DNA from: a virus
IMG/VR virus record: IMGVR_UViG_3300025886_000035
Location: 1-52,668 of that record
DNA: 52,668 nt
Direction: 5' to 3' (one strand)
Made by a program: the position numbers and the translations under genes
The notes under the pieces: model-generated
The model's input: the letters and a program-made list of their open reading frames with translations, nothing else
Databases searched by the model: none
Told to the model about the DNA's origin: nothing
In this document: in pieces, positions 1 to 7,946 of the stretch
Layout of the letters: each line of letters begins with the position of its first letter
Numbering within the stretch: the stretch's first letter is position 1

Positions 1-728
1 GTTGGACAGGATCAACCAACGTAACAACTTTAGGTACAATTGCTACAGGTACTTGGAACGGTTCAGTAATTGCTTCCGCTTATCTCGATACTGATACAGC
101 ACATCTTTCCGATACTCAAACTTTTAGTGGAGCAAAAACATTTAGTTTAGGAATAGTTGCAAGCGGAGGTATAAGCGGGCTTACTCTTGCAAACGGTGGT
201 ATTACTGGCACTAATTATGATATTTCAGGCGTTAATCAGTTAACCATCGCAGATCCAGGCGAAGGTATTGTATTTTCTAGTGGATCAAGCGGCGACATGA
301 GTCTTGCTATTGTTGACGACGCATCAGATAATATACTTCGTTACAGTGGCTCGAATGCAGTATTTGATGTCCAAGGAGATATTACCGCTAGTGGTACATT
401 AACTGCAACCTCAAAGTCCTTCGATATTGAACATCCCACTAAAGAAGGTATGAGACTACGTTATGGATCTTTGGAAGGACCGGAAAACGGCGTATACGTT
501 CGTGGAAGAATGGATGGAGAGCAAGTCATCGAACTTCCGGATTATTGGCTCGGTCTTGTACATGAAGATACAATTACAGTAAGTCTTACAGCGATTGGAC
601 CAGGTTCTGTATGGGTAGAAAGTATCGAAAATAATACTATCACCGTAGGCGGAAGTGAAAAGTTCTTCTATCATGTGTTTGCAGAACGTAAGGATATTGA
701 GAAATTAACTGTAGAGTATGATGTATGA
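1..728 (+). CDS. Tail fibre protein, C-terminal part (5' end outside window)
   Basis: The frame is open from base 3 with no stop before 726-728, so this is the 3' part of a longer gene; the internal ATG at 297 is not the start. The upstream part reads as low-complexity beta-rich fibre sequence (WTGSTNVTTLGTIATGTWNG, then a TFSGAKTF segment). The end, with motifs EHPTKEG, SLEGPENGVYVRGR and ELPDYW, matches the C-terminal domain seen on tail fibres of marine phages as I recall it. It heads a run of adhesin genes. Exact fibre identity is unknown. Confidence 0.75.
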   Translation, partial: WTGSTNVTTLGTIATGTWNGSVIASAYLDTDTAHLSDTQTFSGAKTFSLGIVASGGISGLTLANGGITGTNYDISGVNQLTIADPGEGIVFSSGSSGDMSLAIVDDASDNILRYSGSNAVFDVQGDITASGTLTATSKSFDIEHPTKEGMRLRYGSLEGPENGVYVRGRMDGEQVIELPDYWLGLVHEDTITVSLTAIGPGSVWVESIENNTITVGGSEKFFYHVFAERKDIEKLTVEYDV

Positions 729-826
729 GCTGCTTAAATTGTCATCAAGAATGTGAAGAAAATTTCTGCTCTACCGAATGCGAAGAGGAATTTGATCGCC
801 TGAACTCCGGAGTATTAGAAGAATGA
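725..826 (+). CDS. Very small cysteine-rich protein (33 aa)
   Basis: A 33-residue ORF starting MSCLNC. It overlaps the stop of the fibre gene (ATGA) and the start of the next gene (ATGA), the coupling typical of real phage genes. Five cysteines and one histidine within 20 residues (CLNCHQEC, FCSTEC) suggest a zinc knuckle or zinc ribbon. It has no recognisable family. Its place between adhesin genes hints at a structural or assembly role, but that is inference. Confidence 0.55.
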   Translation: MSCLNCHQECEENFCSTECEEEFDRLNSGVLEE

Positions 827-1527
827 GTATAGGATACCCTTCAAAAATTCCTACACACTTTCTTCGGTGTTTAGTAGACGCTAAAAATCCTAGTAGTTAT
901 TCAGGCTCTGGAACCACTTGGACAGATCTTTCAGGATATGGCAATAACTTTACATTAAATAGCGTGGCTTATGATACCGGAGGTTGGTTTTCTTTTAATG
1001 GCTCAACAAGTTTTGCTCAATCAAATCCATCGACACCTAATAGTTTTACAGCTGACAATGATGCGTCTACGGTTAGTGTTTGGTTTCGCCCAACTTCAAA
1101 TCAAGGTGGAGTAAACAAAGCTATTATTACCGATAATGCCGGACCCGAATATGGCATTTGGTACGATGGAACAAACGTAAGGTCTTATGTATACGCAGCA
1201 ACTAATTCAGTGGGTGCTACAGCAGTGAATGATTGGGTAAATGTGACAATGGTTGTTCCTTATGCGGCTCGCACAGGCGATGCTGGCAGTGGGTCAACAG
1301 GCGTATACCGAGTCAGACAATATATTAATGGAAAATTGTCTGGTAGTGATACTGCAACTACTGTGGGTAATGGGTTAAATGATTGGCCTCTAAGTATAGG
1401 CAGAGATCTAGCAGGTGGAGGAACAGCTTACTTTACGGGAGACATAGGATTTGTTGCTATCTGGCAAACAGCTCTCAATGATGCTGATATTATGAAAGTA
1501 TATAATGTACTCAGAGGTAGAGCATAA
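823..1527 (+). CDS. LamG/concanavalin-like adhesin
   Basis: 234 aa. The pattern WTDLSGYGNN, FSFNGSTSF, STVSVWFRP, YINGKLSG and LSIGRD, ending FTGDIGFVAIWQTALNDADI, is that of LamG-like jellyroll (concanavalin A-like lectin) domains, which bind glycans or proteins. The domain fills nearly the whole protein. Probably a virion tip or fibre-associated receptor-binding protein. Overlaps the next start by one base (TAATG). It resembles the C-terminal half of the next gene, so tandem duplication of the domain is likely. Confidence 0.7.
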   Translation: MSIGYPSKIPTHFLRCLVDAKNPSSYSGSGTTWTDLSGYGNNFTLNSVAYDTGGWFSFNGSTSFAQSNPSTPNSFTADNDASTVSVWFRPTSNQGGVNKAIITDNAGPEYGIWYDGTNVRSYVYAATNSVGATAVNDWVNVTMVVPYAARTGDAGSGSTGVYRVRQYINGKLSGSDTATTVGNGLNDWPLSIGRDLAGGGTAYFTGDIGFVAIWQTALNDADIMKVYNVLRGRA

Positions 1528-2918
1528 TGGCTATTAAAAATAGTATTGTTACTTCCGGACTCACTTTCATGTATGATATGTCCAGTGACAGAAGTTTTAA
1601 GGGCAAGCCCACGACAAACTATGCACATAATGCTAATCCAGAAAGATTTGGAGCAAATCCACTTCAAGGAAATACTTATTCAGCCACCGCTCTCGGCACT
1701 TGGGACTTGAGACACCAAGATGCTATAAGAGTGTTTAGTCACAGTGGGACTGAACTTACTAGTCATATCAATACTGGCGTGACTGATTGGACAAACACAT
1801 ATCACGGCATCTGGACCTTTGATGAAGAGCTTGGATATCCAGTTTCTACAATGAGAGATATTGGCAATGGATCATGGATGTATGCGGGATTTGGTTTTGA
1901 TGCTACTATCAATACACCTACGAAGCTGGGACTAACTACTGGAAGTAATTATGTTATCTCGTGGGACCAGTGGACTACCAACACAGGCAAGTCTGCACGC
2001 TGTGGATTATACGGACAAAATGCAACAAACACAGGAAACGGTTTTCATGATGGTTTGTCAAACACAGCAACCACTACCGCATTTAATACTAAAACCCATA
2101 CTTGGCAAAGACTATATGCAATTTTTACCGTTAGCGCAAATAGAGGATTAAATGCTACATGGAGTCAATACAATTATGGACACTATACCACCAGAGGAGT
2201 CACTAAAGTTGCAAACTTTCAACTTGAAGTAGGGAATACTCCCAGCAAGTTTCTCTACTCTACGAGCACCGGCGTAACGGACAGTCGTTCAACCAGTCAA
2301 GCTATTATTGACATAGCTGGTGGTCATACTATTACAGCGAATAGTTTAACCTACGATGCAACCGATCTAAATACTTTTGAGTTTGATGGAAGCAGTAGTT
2401 ATTTAGGATTGGCTTCGAATTTTATGTCGGGAAAGACTTCTGGTAGCTGGGAGTTTTGGTGTTATCCGGACACTATTCCTCCTTCCGGCCAGTATCATCA
2501 ACTATATGTTCAAGAAAGTAGTCAATGGATGGCGTTATATAATTTTAATGGAGGCATATTTTTTGGATTAGACTTACAAAAATCGGGTGTGGGCTGGTTC
2601 GATGGTAGCGGAGGCAGTACCACTGGAGCAACTACACTATCCGCTGGTGATATTACTGCAGGTAGTTGGTATCACGTAGCGTATACTTGGACAGGATCTA
2701 CTGCTAAAGTATATCTTAATGGAGTAGAAACGAGTTCCGTTAGTACAGGCTCTGTTGATACTTTATCCGCAGGAGCGACACCCAGAGAAATAGGAAGGCG
2801 AGGCGGTAGTACCACAGCTTGGGACGGCAAAATCGCCACAGCCAGAGTTTACGAGCGAGCACTAACAGCAGGCGAAGTCAAACAGAATTATAATGCTTCG
2901 AAAAGCAAGTACGTTTAG
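1527..2918 (+). CDS. Large LamG-like adhesin with N-terminal carbohydrate-binding-like region
   Basis: 463 aa. The N-terminal half (about 30-250) is a beta-rich segment (YVISWDQWTTNTG, VANFQLEVGNTPSKF) like the carbohydrate-binding-type modules found in phage structural proteins. The C-terminal half (about 255-460) is a LamG-like jellyroll: EFDGSSSYLGL, GSWEFWCYPD, WYHVAYTWTGSTAKVYLNG, REIGRRGG, ATARVYERALTAGEV. This suggests glycan binding at the virion surface. The start overlaps the previous stop. The split into two domains is read from motifs by eye. Confidence 0.7.
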   Translation: MAIKNSIVTSGLTFMYDMSSDRSFKGKPTTNYAHNANPERFGANPLQGNTYSATALGTWDLRHQDAIRVFSHSGTELTSHINTGVTDWTNTYHGIWTFDEELGYPVSTMRDIGNGSWMYAGFGFDATINTPTKLGLTTGSNYVISWDQWTTNTGKSARCGLYGQNATNTGNGFHDGLSNTATTTAFNTKTHTWQRLYAIFTVSANRGLNATWSQYNYGHYTTRGVTKVANFQLEVGNTPSKFLYSTSTGVTDSRSTSQAIIDIAGGHTITANSLTYDATDLNTFEFDGSSSYLGLASNFMSGKTSGSWEFWCYPDTIPPSGQYHQLYVQESSQWMALYNFNGGIFFGLDLQKSGVGWFDGSGGSTTGATTLSAGDITAGSWYHVAYTWTGSTAKVYLNGVETSSVSTGSVDTLSAGATPREIGRRGGSTTAWDGKIATARVYERALTAGEVKQNYNASKSKYV

Positions 2919-2930
2919 GAGGTACTTATA

Positions 2931-3632
2931 ATGGGATGTTTTACAGGAACAAGAGTAAAAAATGCTACTGAACTAAAAAGAGTATCGCCAGCGGCAGGAA
3001 ATCGAACTGTGATGATTCATCCGAAAGGAAAAAATGACTCATCTGAACGCTTTCTTGTGTACTGTGATATTACTACAGATACGGATGTAGGTTGGCATCT
3101 CGTATTCACAGCTTTTCCGAGAGCCACGTCTCCTTATGTGAATGCTGCAGTAAATACTTCAAATCGCACACCCGGAGGAACAGTGCCTTTGGAAACCGAC
3201 ACATCTCAACATAAATTTGCTGATGATGATATTCGTACAGTTTTAAATAATGGAATTAAACAAACACGAACTCAATGGTTTCATTCTAGTGTTGAATTCC
3301 CCGGTACAGTTTGGGCAACTGGTGTGATTTCAGGAACAGGTCGTAGCGCTCAGTACAATGAATTTGAGTTTCCAGATAACTGGCAATCTGGGGATAGGTC
3401 AGCGGGACAACGATTTAAAAGAAAGTGGGGACCTGACGGAGCTTGGACAGGCTGGATTACTAGTACAAGCGGCTTAGGTTGTTCTGGTGCTGTTGGTGGC
3501 TGGAGTAATTACTATGAACAAAGTTGTGTGCAGAGTTGGTATGCCAGCTGCGAAGGCGGTCCTGCAATCAATCATAAATGTGCTGGATCTGTTCAAGATC
3601 GTGCGGAAGAATTAAGGATTTGGGCAGCATGA
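2931..3632 (+). CDS. Fibrinogen-related (FReD-like) adhesin
   Basis: 233 aa. A strong AGGAGG-type site (taggaggtact) precedes the ATG. The N-terminal third has the fibrinogen-like layout: NATELKRVSP, then MIHPKG and FLVYCDITTDTDVGWHLVF (the YCD motif and following Gly-Trp). The C-terminal half is rich in Trp and Cys (GLGCSGAVGGW, SCVQSWYASCEGG, HKCAG), consistent with disulfides. Fibrinogen-related domains are lectin-like in animals; here a receptor-binding role is inferred from neighbours. Assignment to FReD rests on the first half only. Confidence 0.6.
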   Translation: MGCFTGTRVKNATELKRVSPAAGNRTVMIHPKGKNDSSERFLVYCDITTDTDVGWHLVFTAFPRATSPYVNAAVNTSNRTPGGTVPLETDTSQHKFADDDIRTVLNNGIKQTRTQWFHSSVEFPGTVWATGVISGTGRSAQYNEFEFPDNWQSGDRSAGQRFKRKWGPDGAWTGWITSTSGLGCSGAVGGWSNYYEQSCVQSWYASCEGGPAINHKCAGSVQDRAEELRIWAA

Positions 3633-3844
3633 GAGAATTAGTAGCATTAAAAGCAAGTGATGATGCATATTGGGATATTGTGTGGTGTATACATCATAGT
3701 CAAGGTTTTAACTATACGAATCCAGAAGATGTAATCGCAAAAGTAAAAGAAGTCTGGCCAGAAGTTGCTGATTGCGAATACGAAGTTGTAAATAATGAAA
3801 TATACTTTATAGATTGCAATATTGATACGGTCAATCCAGGATAA
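3629..3844 (+). CDS. Small hypothetical protein in tail operon
   Basis: 71 aa, starting at the ATG that overlaps the previous stop (ATGA); an upstream start at 3578 would lie inside the adhesin gene and is less likely. Acidic, one domain, with the pattern YWDIVWCIHHSQGFNYTNPEDV. Not recognised. Possibly an adhesin chaperone or accessory, judged from position only. A strong promoter follows it, so it ends the first tail transcription unit. Confidence 0.55.
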   Translation: MRELVALKASDDAYWDIVWCIHHSQGFNYTNPEDVIAKVKEVWPEVADCEYEVVNNEIYFIDCNIDTVNPG

Positions 3845-3863
3845 AACATGAAAAATTTAACTC

Positions 3864-3892
3864 TTGACAGTTTGGTCTTTTTAATTTATAAT
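3864..3892 (+). promoter_or_regulatory. Consensus sigma70 promoter for the collagen-like fibre gene
   Basis: TTGACA at 3864-3869, a 17-base spacer, TATAAT at 3887-3892: both boxes match consensus. Transcription would begin near 3899, 35 bases before the fibre ATG. A 28-codon ORF (3848-3934, MKNLTLDSLV...) runs through the promoter and overlaps the fibre start as TAATG; I treat it as fortuitous, but it could be a leader peptide. Confidence 0.8.
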
Positions 3893-3933
3893 ACAATCTT
3901 TGGAAACTTGTTTCCTAGCACCAGAGAAAAATA

Positions 3934-5586
3934 ATGGCAGATTCAGATAAAGACATACTTATTACCCCAAATACGAGCGCTGCTGCCGACCCTAAGATAG
4001 TATTCTCAAGCGGGGCAACGAGTGGCGATCCTATTACGTTATCCACAGTCGACGATGGTACAACGTCTACTTTAAGTTTCGAAGGCAGCGCAGGTCAGCT
4101 CTTTTCAATTTCAAATGATTTAACAGGAACAATCTTCTCTGTTGCGGATGGATCTGGAATACCTAGCATTGAAGTGGATGCCGGTGGCGAGGTTCGAATA
4201 GCAGAGTTCGGTGGTTCTATTAATGTAGGGGCTAGTATTATTCCGAACGTAAACTCAGACGGAACCACTGGTTTTGACCTAGGTAGCCCTACCTTTCAGT
4301 TCAGAGACTTATATTTAAGCGGTACTAGTTTAGTTATGGGCGGTACTACTTTAAGTATAGGGTCAGGTAAGCTAGAAGTTGCGGGGAGTGCTCTAGCTAC
4401 AGAAGCCTATGCAGCTTCTCAACCAGGTCCTCAAGGTGCTCAAGGTACTCAAGGTGCTAAAGGTGCTCAAGGTGCTACAGGTTCTAAAGGTGCTCAAGGT
4501 GCTGGAGGTGCTCAAGGTACTCAAGGTGCTACAGGTTCTAAAGGTGCTACAGGTTCTAAAGGTGCTACAGGTTCTAAAGGTGCTCAAGGTACTCAAGGTG
4601 CTACAGGTTCTAAAGGTGCTACAGGTTCTAAAGGTGCTCAAGGTACTCAAGGTGCTACAGGTACTAAAGGTGCTACAGGTTCTAAAGGTGCTCAAGGTAC
4701 TCAAGGTGCTACAGGTACTAAAGGTGCTACAGGTTCTAAAGGTGCTACAGGTTCTAAAGGTGCTACAGGTTCTAAAGGTGCTACAGGTTCTCAAGGTGCT
4801 ACAGGTTCTCAAGGTGCTACAGGTTCTAAAGGTGCTACAGGTTCTAAAGGTGCTACAGGTTCTAAAGGTGCTACAGGTTCTAAAGGTGCTACAGGTTCTC
4901 AAGGTGCTACAGGTTCTAAAGGTGCTACAGGTTCTAAAGGTGCTACAGGTTCTAAAGGTGCTACAGGTTCTAAAGGTGCTCAAGGTACTCAAGGTTCTAA
5001 AGGTGCTACAGGTACTAAAGGTGCTCAAGGTACTCAAGGTGCTCAAGGTACTCAAGGTGCTCAAGGTACTCAAGGTGCTACAGGTACTAAAGGTGCTCAA
5101 GGTACTCAAGGTGCTGGAGGTGGTGCTGGACCTCAAGGTGCTCAAGGTGCTCAAGGTGCTCAAGGAGCTACAGGAGGCTTTTCAACTAATTCTAACGCAC
5201 AAGTTAATTCTTTGGGTGTTGGGGTCATCGCGACCGGAGGAGCTGGGTCTATTAGAGCAACAGGGGATATTACTGCTTTCTACTCTTCAGACTCAAGATT
5301 TAAAGAAAATATCCTTCCTATAACCAACAGCATAGAAAAAGTAAAATCACTCTCTGGAATAACGTTTGATTGGACGGATGAGTACATGGTTGAGCATGGG
5401 GGAGAAGATCCTTATTTTATGAGGAAAAAAGATGTAGGGGTTATAGCACAAGAACTTAAAAAAGTTTTGCCCGAACTAGTGGTAGAGAGACCTGATGGAA
5501 CTTTAGCCGTTAAATATGACAGAATTAGTGCTCTACTTATTGAAGCGATCAAAGACTTGAATGAGATTGTGGAGAAAAAACAATGA
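3934..5586 (+). CDS. Collagen-like tail fibre with S74-type intramolecular chaperone end
   Basis: 550 aa in three parts. Residues 1-165 are beta-rich fibre sequence ([14 protein letters not shown]). Residues about 166-415 are an uninterrupted collagen-like Gly-X-Y tract, mainly [12 protein letters not shown] and GAT-GTK units with very little proline. The C-terminus (about 440-550) has [18 protein letters not shown] and the final helix of the S74 endosialidase-type chaperone domain, whose Ser-Lys pair cleaves the trimerised domain off. Probably a long trimeric fibre. Lys at many Y positions is notable because two 2OG oxygenases and a GT8-like enzyme are encoded nearby. Confidence 0.85.
   Translation: MADSDKDILITPNTSAAADPKIVFSSGATSGDPITLSTVDDGTTSTLSFEGSAGQLFSISNDLTGTIFSVADGSGIPSIEVDAGGEVRIAEFGGSINVGASIIPNVNSDGTTGFDLGSPTFQFRDLYLSGTSLVMGGTTLSIGSGKLEVAGSALATEAYAASQPGPQGAQGTQGAKGAQGATGSKGAQGAGGAQGTQGATGSKGATGSKGATGSKGAQGTQGATGSKGATGSKGAQGTQGATGTKGATGSKGAQGTQGATGTKGATGSKGATGSKGATGSKGATGSQGATGSQGATGSKGATGSKGATGSKGATGSKGATGSQGATGSKGATGSKGATGSKGATGSKGAQGTQGSKGATGTKGAQGTQGAQGTQGAQGTQGATGTKGAQGTQGAGGGAGPQGAQGAQGAQGATGGFSTNSNAQVNSLGVGVIATGGAGSIRATGDITAFYSSDSRFKENILPITNSIEKVKSLSGITFDWTDEYMVEHGGEDPYFMRKKDVGVIAQELKKVLPELVVERPDGTLAVKYDRISALLIEAIKDLNEIVEKKQ
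4427..5166 (+). repeat. Tandem coding repeat (9/18-base units) of the collagen-like tract
   Basis: About 740 bases built from the 9-base modules ggtgctaca, ggttctaaa, ggtgctcaa and ggtactcaa, most often as an 18-base Gly-Ala-Thr-Gly-Ser-Lys unit. Codon choice is almost uniform, which keeps the DNA near-identical and makes unequal recombination and length change likely. The repeat also keeps two other frames open for hundreds of codons; those ORFs are by-products. Confidence 0.95.
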
Positions 5587-6401
5587 CAATAAAAGCTTCA
5601 GGGTCTTCGTTATCTTTTAGTGAAATTTTTACCGAGATGAATGGTCCGGTTTATGAAGGAGTTAAGACTCAAAGTAATGTAAGTATGAGATGGTGGATAG
5701 GACATCCATTAGACAGTGACTCTACTCCTGGAATGCCTCAAGATACTAATCTTAGTATGAGTGATTTTTATAGTAAAACACGGTATGGCTACGATGAAGA
5801 TTCTTTTAGTAATCGATTTATAACAACTTTTAGTAATGGAGATATGGCTGTTGAGTTACTAAGTGATTTTGGTTTTGTTACTGCTACAGTTTCTAGTTCG
5901 GCTACTGGAGGTACTATTCCTACCCTGGGGTATGGTTATGATGGAAATAACTTAGGTCCAAGCAATCTAAGTGTCCTCCAGGGTAGATTTGCAATATTTA
6001 CTATTCAGTATAAAAGTGCGTATACAGGCGGGAAGATTACAATGTCAGTCCAACCTCCTGGCTCGGGCTGGATTAATGGATCTTTAGTCAATCCAAGGAC
6101 CTTGAACAGATTTAATACTAATGGGGGCTCTGGAGCGAATTTTACCAACTACTGGAGTGTTGGCAATATACGTTTTTACAATGATAATGTTGAAAGAAAC
6201 CTTTTGAACTCCCTCATGACTAATCCTATGGATAGTGTATTCGGAGGAAGAAATTTTCAACTCTCTTTTAGAATTTTAATGGAAGAAGCTGTAATTTCAA
6301 ATACGAGTGCATCTTCACCCTTAATTTTTAGGACTAGAGAAACTGCAACAAGTCAACCAGATATTTATCGAGAAATTGGTATTTATTACGGGTTTGTTTA
6401 A
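5583..6401 (+). CDS. Virion (tail) structural protein
   Basis: 272 aa, start overlapping the collagen gene stop (ATGA). The N-terminus ([20 protein letters not shown], later [14 protein letters not shown]) follows the 'sigSeI...lslSDfY' pattern common in phage tail and fibre proteins that begin with short repeats. The rest is beta-rich, with no cysteine and no catalytic motif. Likely a fibre tip or fibre-associated protein co-expressed from the promoter at 3864-3892. Function is inferred from context. Confidence 0.6.
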   Translation: MTIKASGSSLSFSEIFTEMNGPVYEGVKTQSNVSMRWWIGHPLDSDSTPGMPQDTNLSMSDFYSKTRYGYDEDSFSNRFITTFSNGDMAVELLSDFGFVTATVSSSATGGTIPTLGYGYDGNNLGPSNLSVLQGRFAIFTIQYKSAYTGGKITMSVQPPGSGWINGSLVNPRTLNRFNTNGGSGANFTNYWSVGNIRFYNDNVERNLLNSLMTNPMDSVFGGRNFQLSFRILMEEAVISNTSASSPLIFRTRETATSQPDIYREIGIYYGFV

Positions 6402-6413
6402 TAGGATAATTTT

Positions 6414-6734
6414 ATGGAACCGACAGAAACAAAAATTTTACATATTTTAACATATACTAACCATGAGACATACCCAGATAACTTTGCGTATGCGGTTCAA
6501 TATGTTTATAACTTTGAGCACGAAGGAAAAAAAGTTAGTAGCGCATTTACAGCGGAACTAAACACTGATAATACAGATAACTATATTCTTTGGGAGGAGC
6601 TTACAGAAGAAACTGTTTGGGGCTGGATATCTGACGAAGAGCTGGCTAGTACAAAGGCTGTAGCCATGCAACAAGCTAATGATAGACTTTTCCCTAATTA
6701 TACCACTCACGAAGTATTTCCCTGGGGGTCATAA
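6414..6734 (+). CDS. Small protein of the tail module (possible fibre assembly family)
   Basis: 106 aa after the site aggataatttt. The sequence FAYAVQYVYNFEHEGKKVSSAFTAEL ... ILWEELTEETVWGWI resembles short proteins found beside phage tail genes (DUF7936-like in my recollection). No enzyme motif. It is the last gene of the rightward tail unit, 26 bases before the convergent gene, with a terminator between. Confidence 0.5.
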   Translation: MEPTETKILHILTYTNHETYPDNFAYAVQYVYNFEHEGKKVSSAFTAELNTDNTDNYILWEELTEETVWGWISDEELASTKAVAMQQANDRLFPNYTTHEVFPWGS

Positions 6735-6758
6735 AAAAGGGGCATATAGCCCCTTTTT
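6734..6758. terminator. Bidirectional intrinsic terminator between convergent arms
   Basis: A perfect palindrome: AAAAAGGGGC, loop ATATA, GCCCCTTTTT. The A and T runs give each strand a GC hairpin followed by uridines. It sits exactly between the end of the tail genes (+) and the end of the nrdB-side operon (-), so it should stop both transcripts. Confidence 0.9.
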
Positions 6759-6759
6759 A

Positions 6760-6981
6760 TTACTCTCCCACTTCTGGAGTTTTTTCTAGTTCTGTCTGAA
6801 GTAGTCCTTCGAAACCTCTGCGAGCAACTTCAACTTGATCAAGTCGTGCTTGAGTAGCTGTTTTCTGCTGCATTAAGTCCTGAATTTGTCCTACCAAATA
6901 TTTTGCATTATCTGATAAATCTTCAATAACGTAAGTCTGTTCATTAAATACCAGAGTGGGTTTTTCTTGAATATCAGTCAT
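6760..6981 (-). CDS. Small coiled-coil protein downstream of nrdB (DUF6447-like)
   Basis: 73 aa: TLVFNEQTYVIEDLSDNAKYLVGQIQDLMQQ followed by a long helix. Short proteins of this form (beta hairpin 'yei..Ls..ak' plus helix) are widespread in marine phages and are, as I recall, grouped as DUF6447. No known function. Last gene of the leftward operon, 8 bases after nrdB. Confidence 0.6.
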   Translation of the reverse strand: MTDIQEKPTLVFNEQTYVIEDLSDNAKYLVGQIQDLMQQKTATQARLDQVEVARRGFEGLLQTELEKTPEVGE

Positions 6982-6989
6982 TATATTTC

Positions 6990-7943
6990 CTATTTAAAAA
7001 TGTCTTGCCAGTTACCAGTAGTACTGGCTCTAGCGTATTCTGTAGAACGATTTTCGAAAAAGTTCGTATGTTCTACTGCGTTTATCATATAGTCTAACCA
7101 AGGAAGTGGATTACTTTCAGAATTGAAAATCTTCTTCATTCCTAGACCCATAAGTCTTTTGTCGGCAATATACCGAATGTATGCTTTTACTTCGGGAGCC
7201 TTTAAGTCTTTCACTTCAGCACTTCCAAAAGCAACATCAATAAATGCGTCCTCTAACTCTACCACTCTCTCGGCGGCACAGTAAATTTCATACTTTAATT
7301 CATCGTTCCATATTTCAGGGTTCTCTTGAATATAAGTTCTGAAAAGTTTTGACATTCCTTCAACGTGTAAGCTCTCATCTCGAATTGACCAAGTAACAAT
7401 CTGGCCCATATTCTTCATAAGATTGTGACGCGGAAAGTTCAATAGAATAGCAAAACTACTAAACAATTGTACTCCTTCCGTAAAGCCACTGTATACTGCT
7501 AGTGTTTTAGCAATATCTTTTTTAGTGTTCATATTAAAGTTAGTCAAGTATTCATGTTTATCGGACATCTCTTGGACTTCCATAAACATTTGATACTCTT
7601 CTTCAGGAAACCCAAGAGTTTCTAGAAGAGTAGAATATGCGTCCTGATGAACGGCTTCCATTGCTGCAAATGCAGACAACATCATTCGTACTTCAGGAGC
7701 TTTAAACGTAGGCAGATAATGCTTCGCATATCCACAGCAAACGTCTACATCACTTTGCGTGAAAAAACGAAAGATATGTCCAAGCAAACGCTTACTACTA
7801 TCATCCAAAGAACGATAATCTTTAAGGTCGTCTGCCATCGGGACTTCTTCTGGCATCCAATGAAGATGCTGTTGCGTCTTATACGCTTCATACGCCCAGT
7901 TATACTGAAACGGTTTGTAATAATTTCTTTCATCTGTAACCAT
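6990..7943 (-). CDS. nrdB: Ribonucleotide reductase class I small subunit
   Basis: 317 aa ferritin-like di-iron protein that supplies the tyrosyl radical for NrdA. The metal and radical motif EAVHQDAYS (Glu, His, radical Tyr) and the second-half ligands in WSIRDESLHVEGM are present. The C-terminus (STTGNWQDIFK) would dock into NrdA. It is four bases from nrdA and so co-translated. Together they reduce ribonucleotides to deoxynucleotides; the small glutaredoxin at 29172-29396 may be the electron donor. A second, class II enzyme lies at 50595-52514. Confidence 0.93.
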   Translation of the reverse strand: MVTDERNYYKPFQYNWAYEAYKTQQHLHWMPEEVPMADDLKDYRSLDDSSKRLLGHIFRFFTQSDVDVCCGYAKHYLPTFKAPEVRMMLSAFAAMEAVHQDAYSTLLETLGFPEEEYQMFMEVQEMSDKHEYLTNFNMNTKKDIAKTLAVYSGFTEGVQLFSSFAILLNFPRHNLMKNMGQIVTWSIRDESLHVEGMSKLFRTYIQENPEIWNDELKYEIYCAAERVVELEDAFIDVAFGSAEVKDLKAPEVKAYIRYIADKRLMGLGMKKIFNSESNPLPWLDYMINAVEHTNFFENRSTEYARASTTGNWQDIFK

Positions 7944-7946
7944 AAA

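Noticed and set aside
3848-3934. 28-codon ORF (MKNLTLDSLV...) before the collagen-like gene
   Set aside because: It runs through the -35 and -10 boxes of a perfect promoter, and its transcript would have to come from upstream. Kept only as a remark in the promoter entry.
4393-5323. Long ORFs in other frames of the collagen tract (256 aa on minus, 304 aa in +2)
   Set aside because: Both are by-products of the stop-free 9-base repeats; they read as simple LKVLQV or TCSTF repeats and have no ribosome site or conserved domain.
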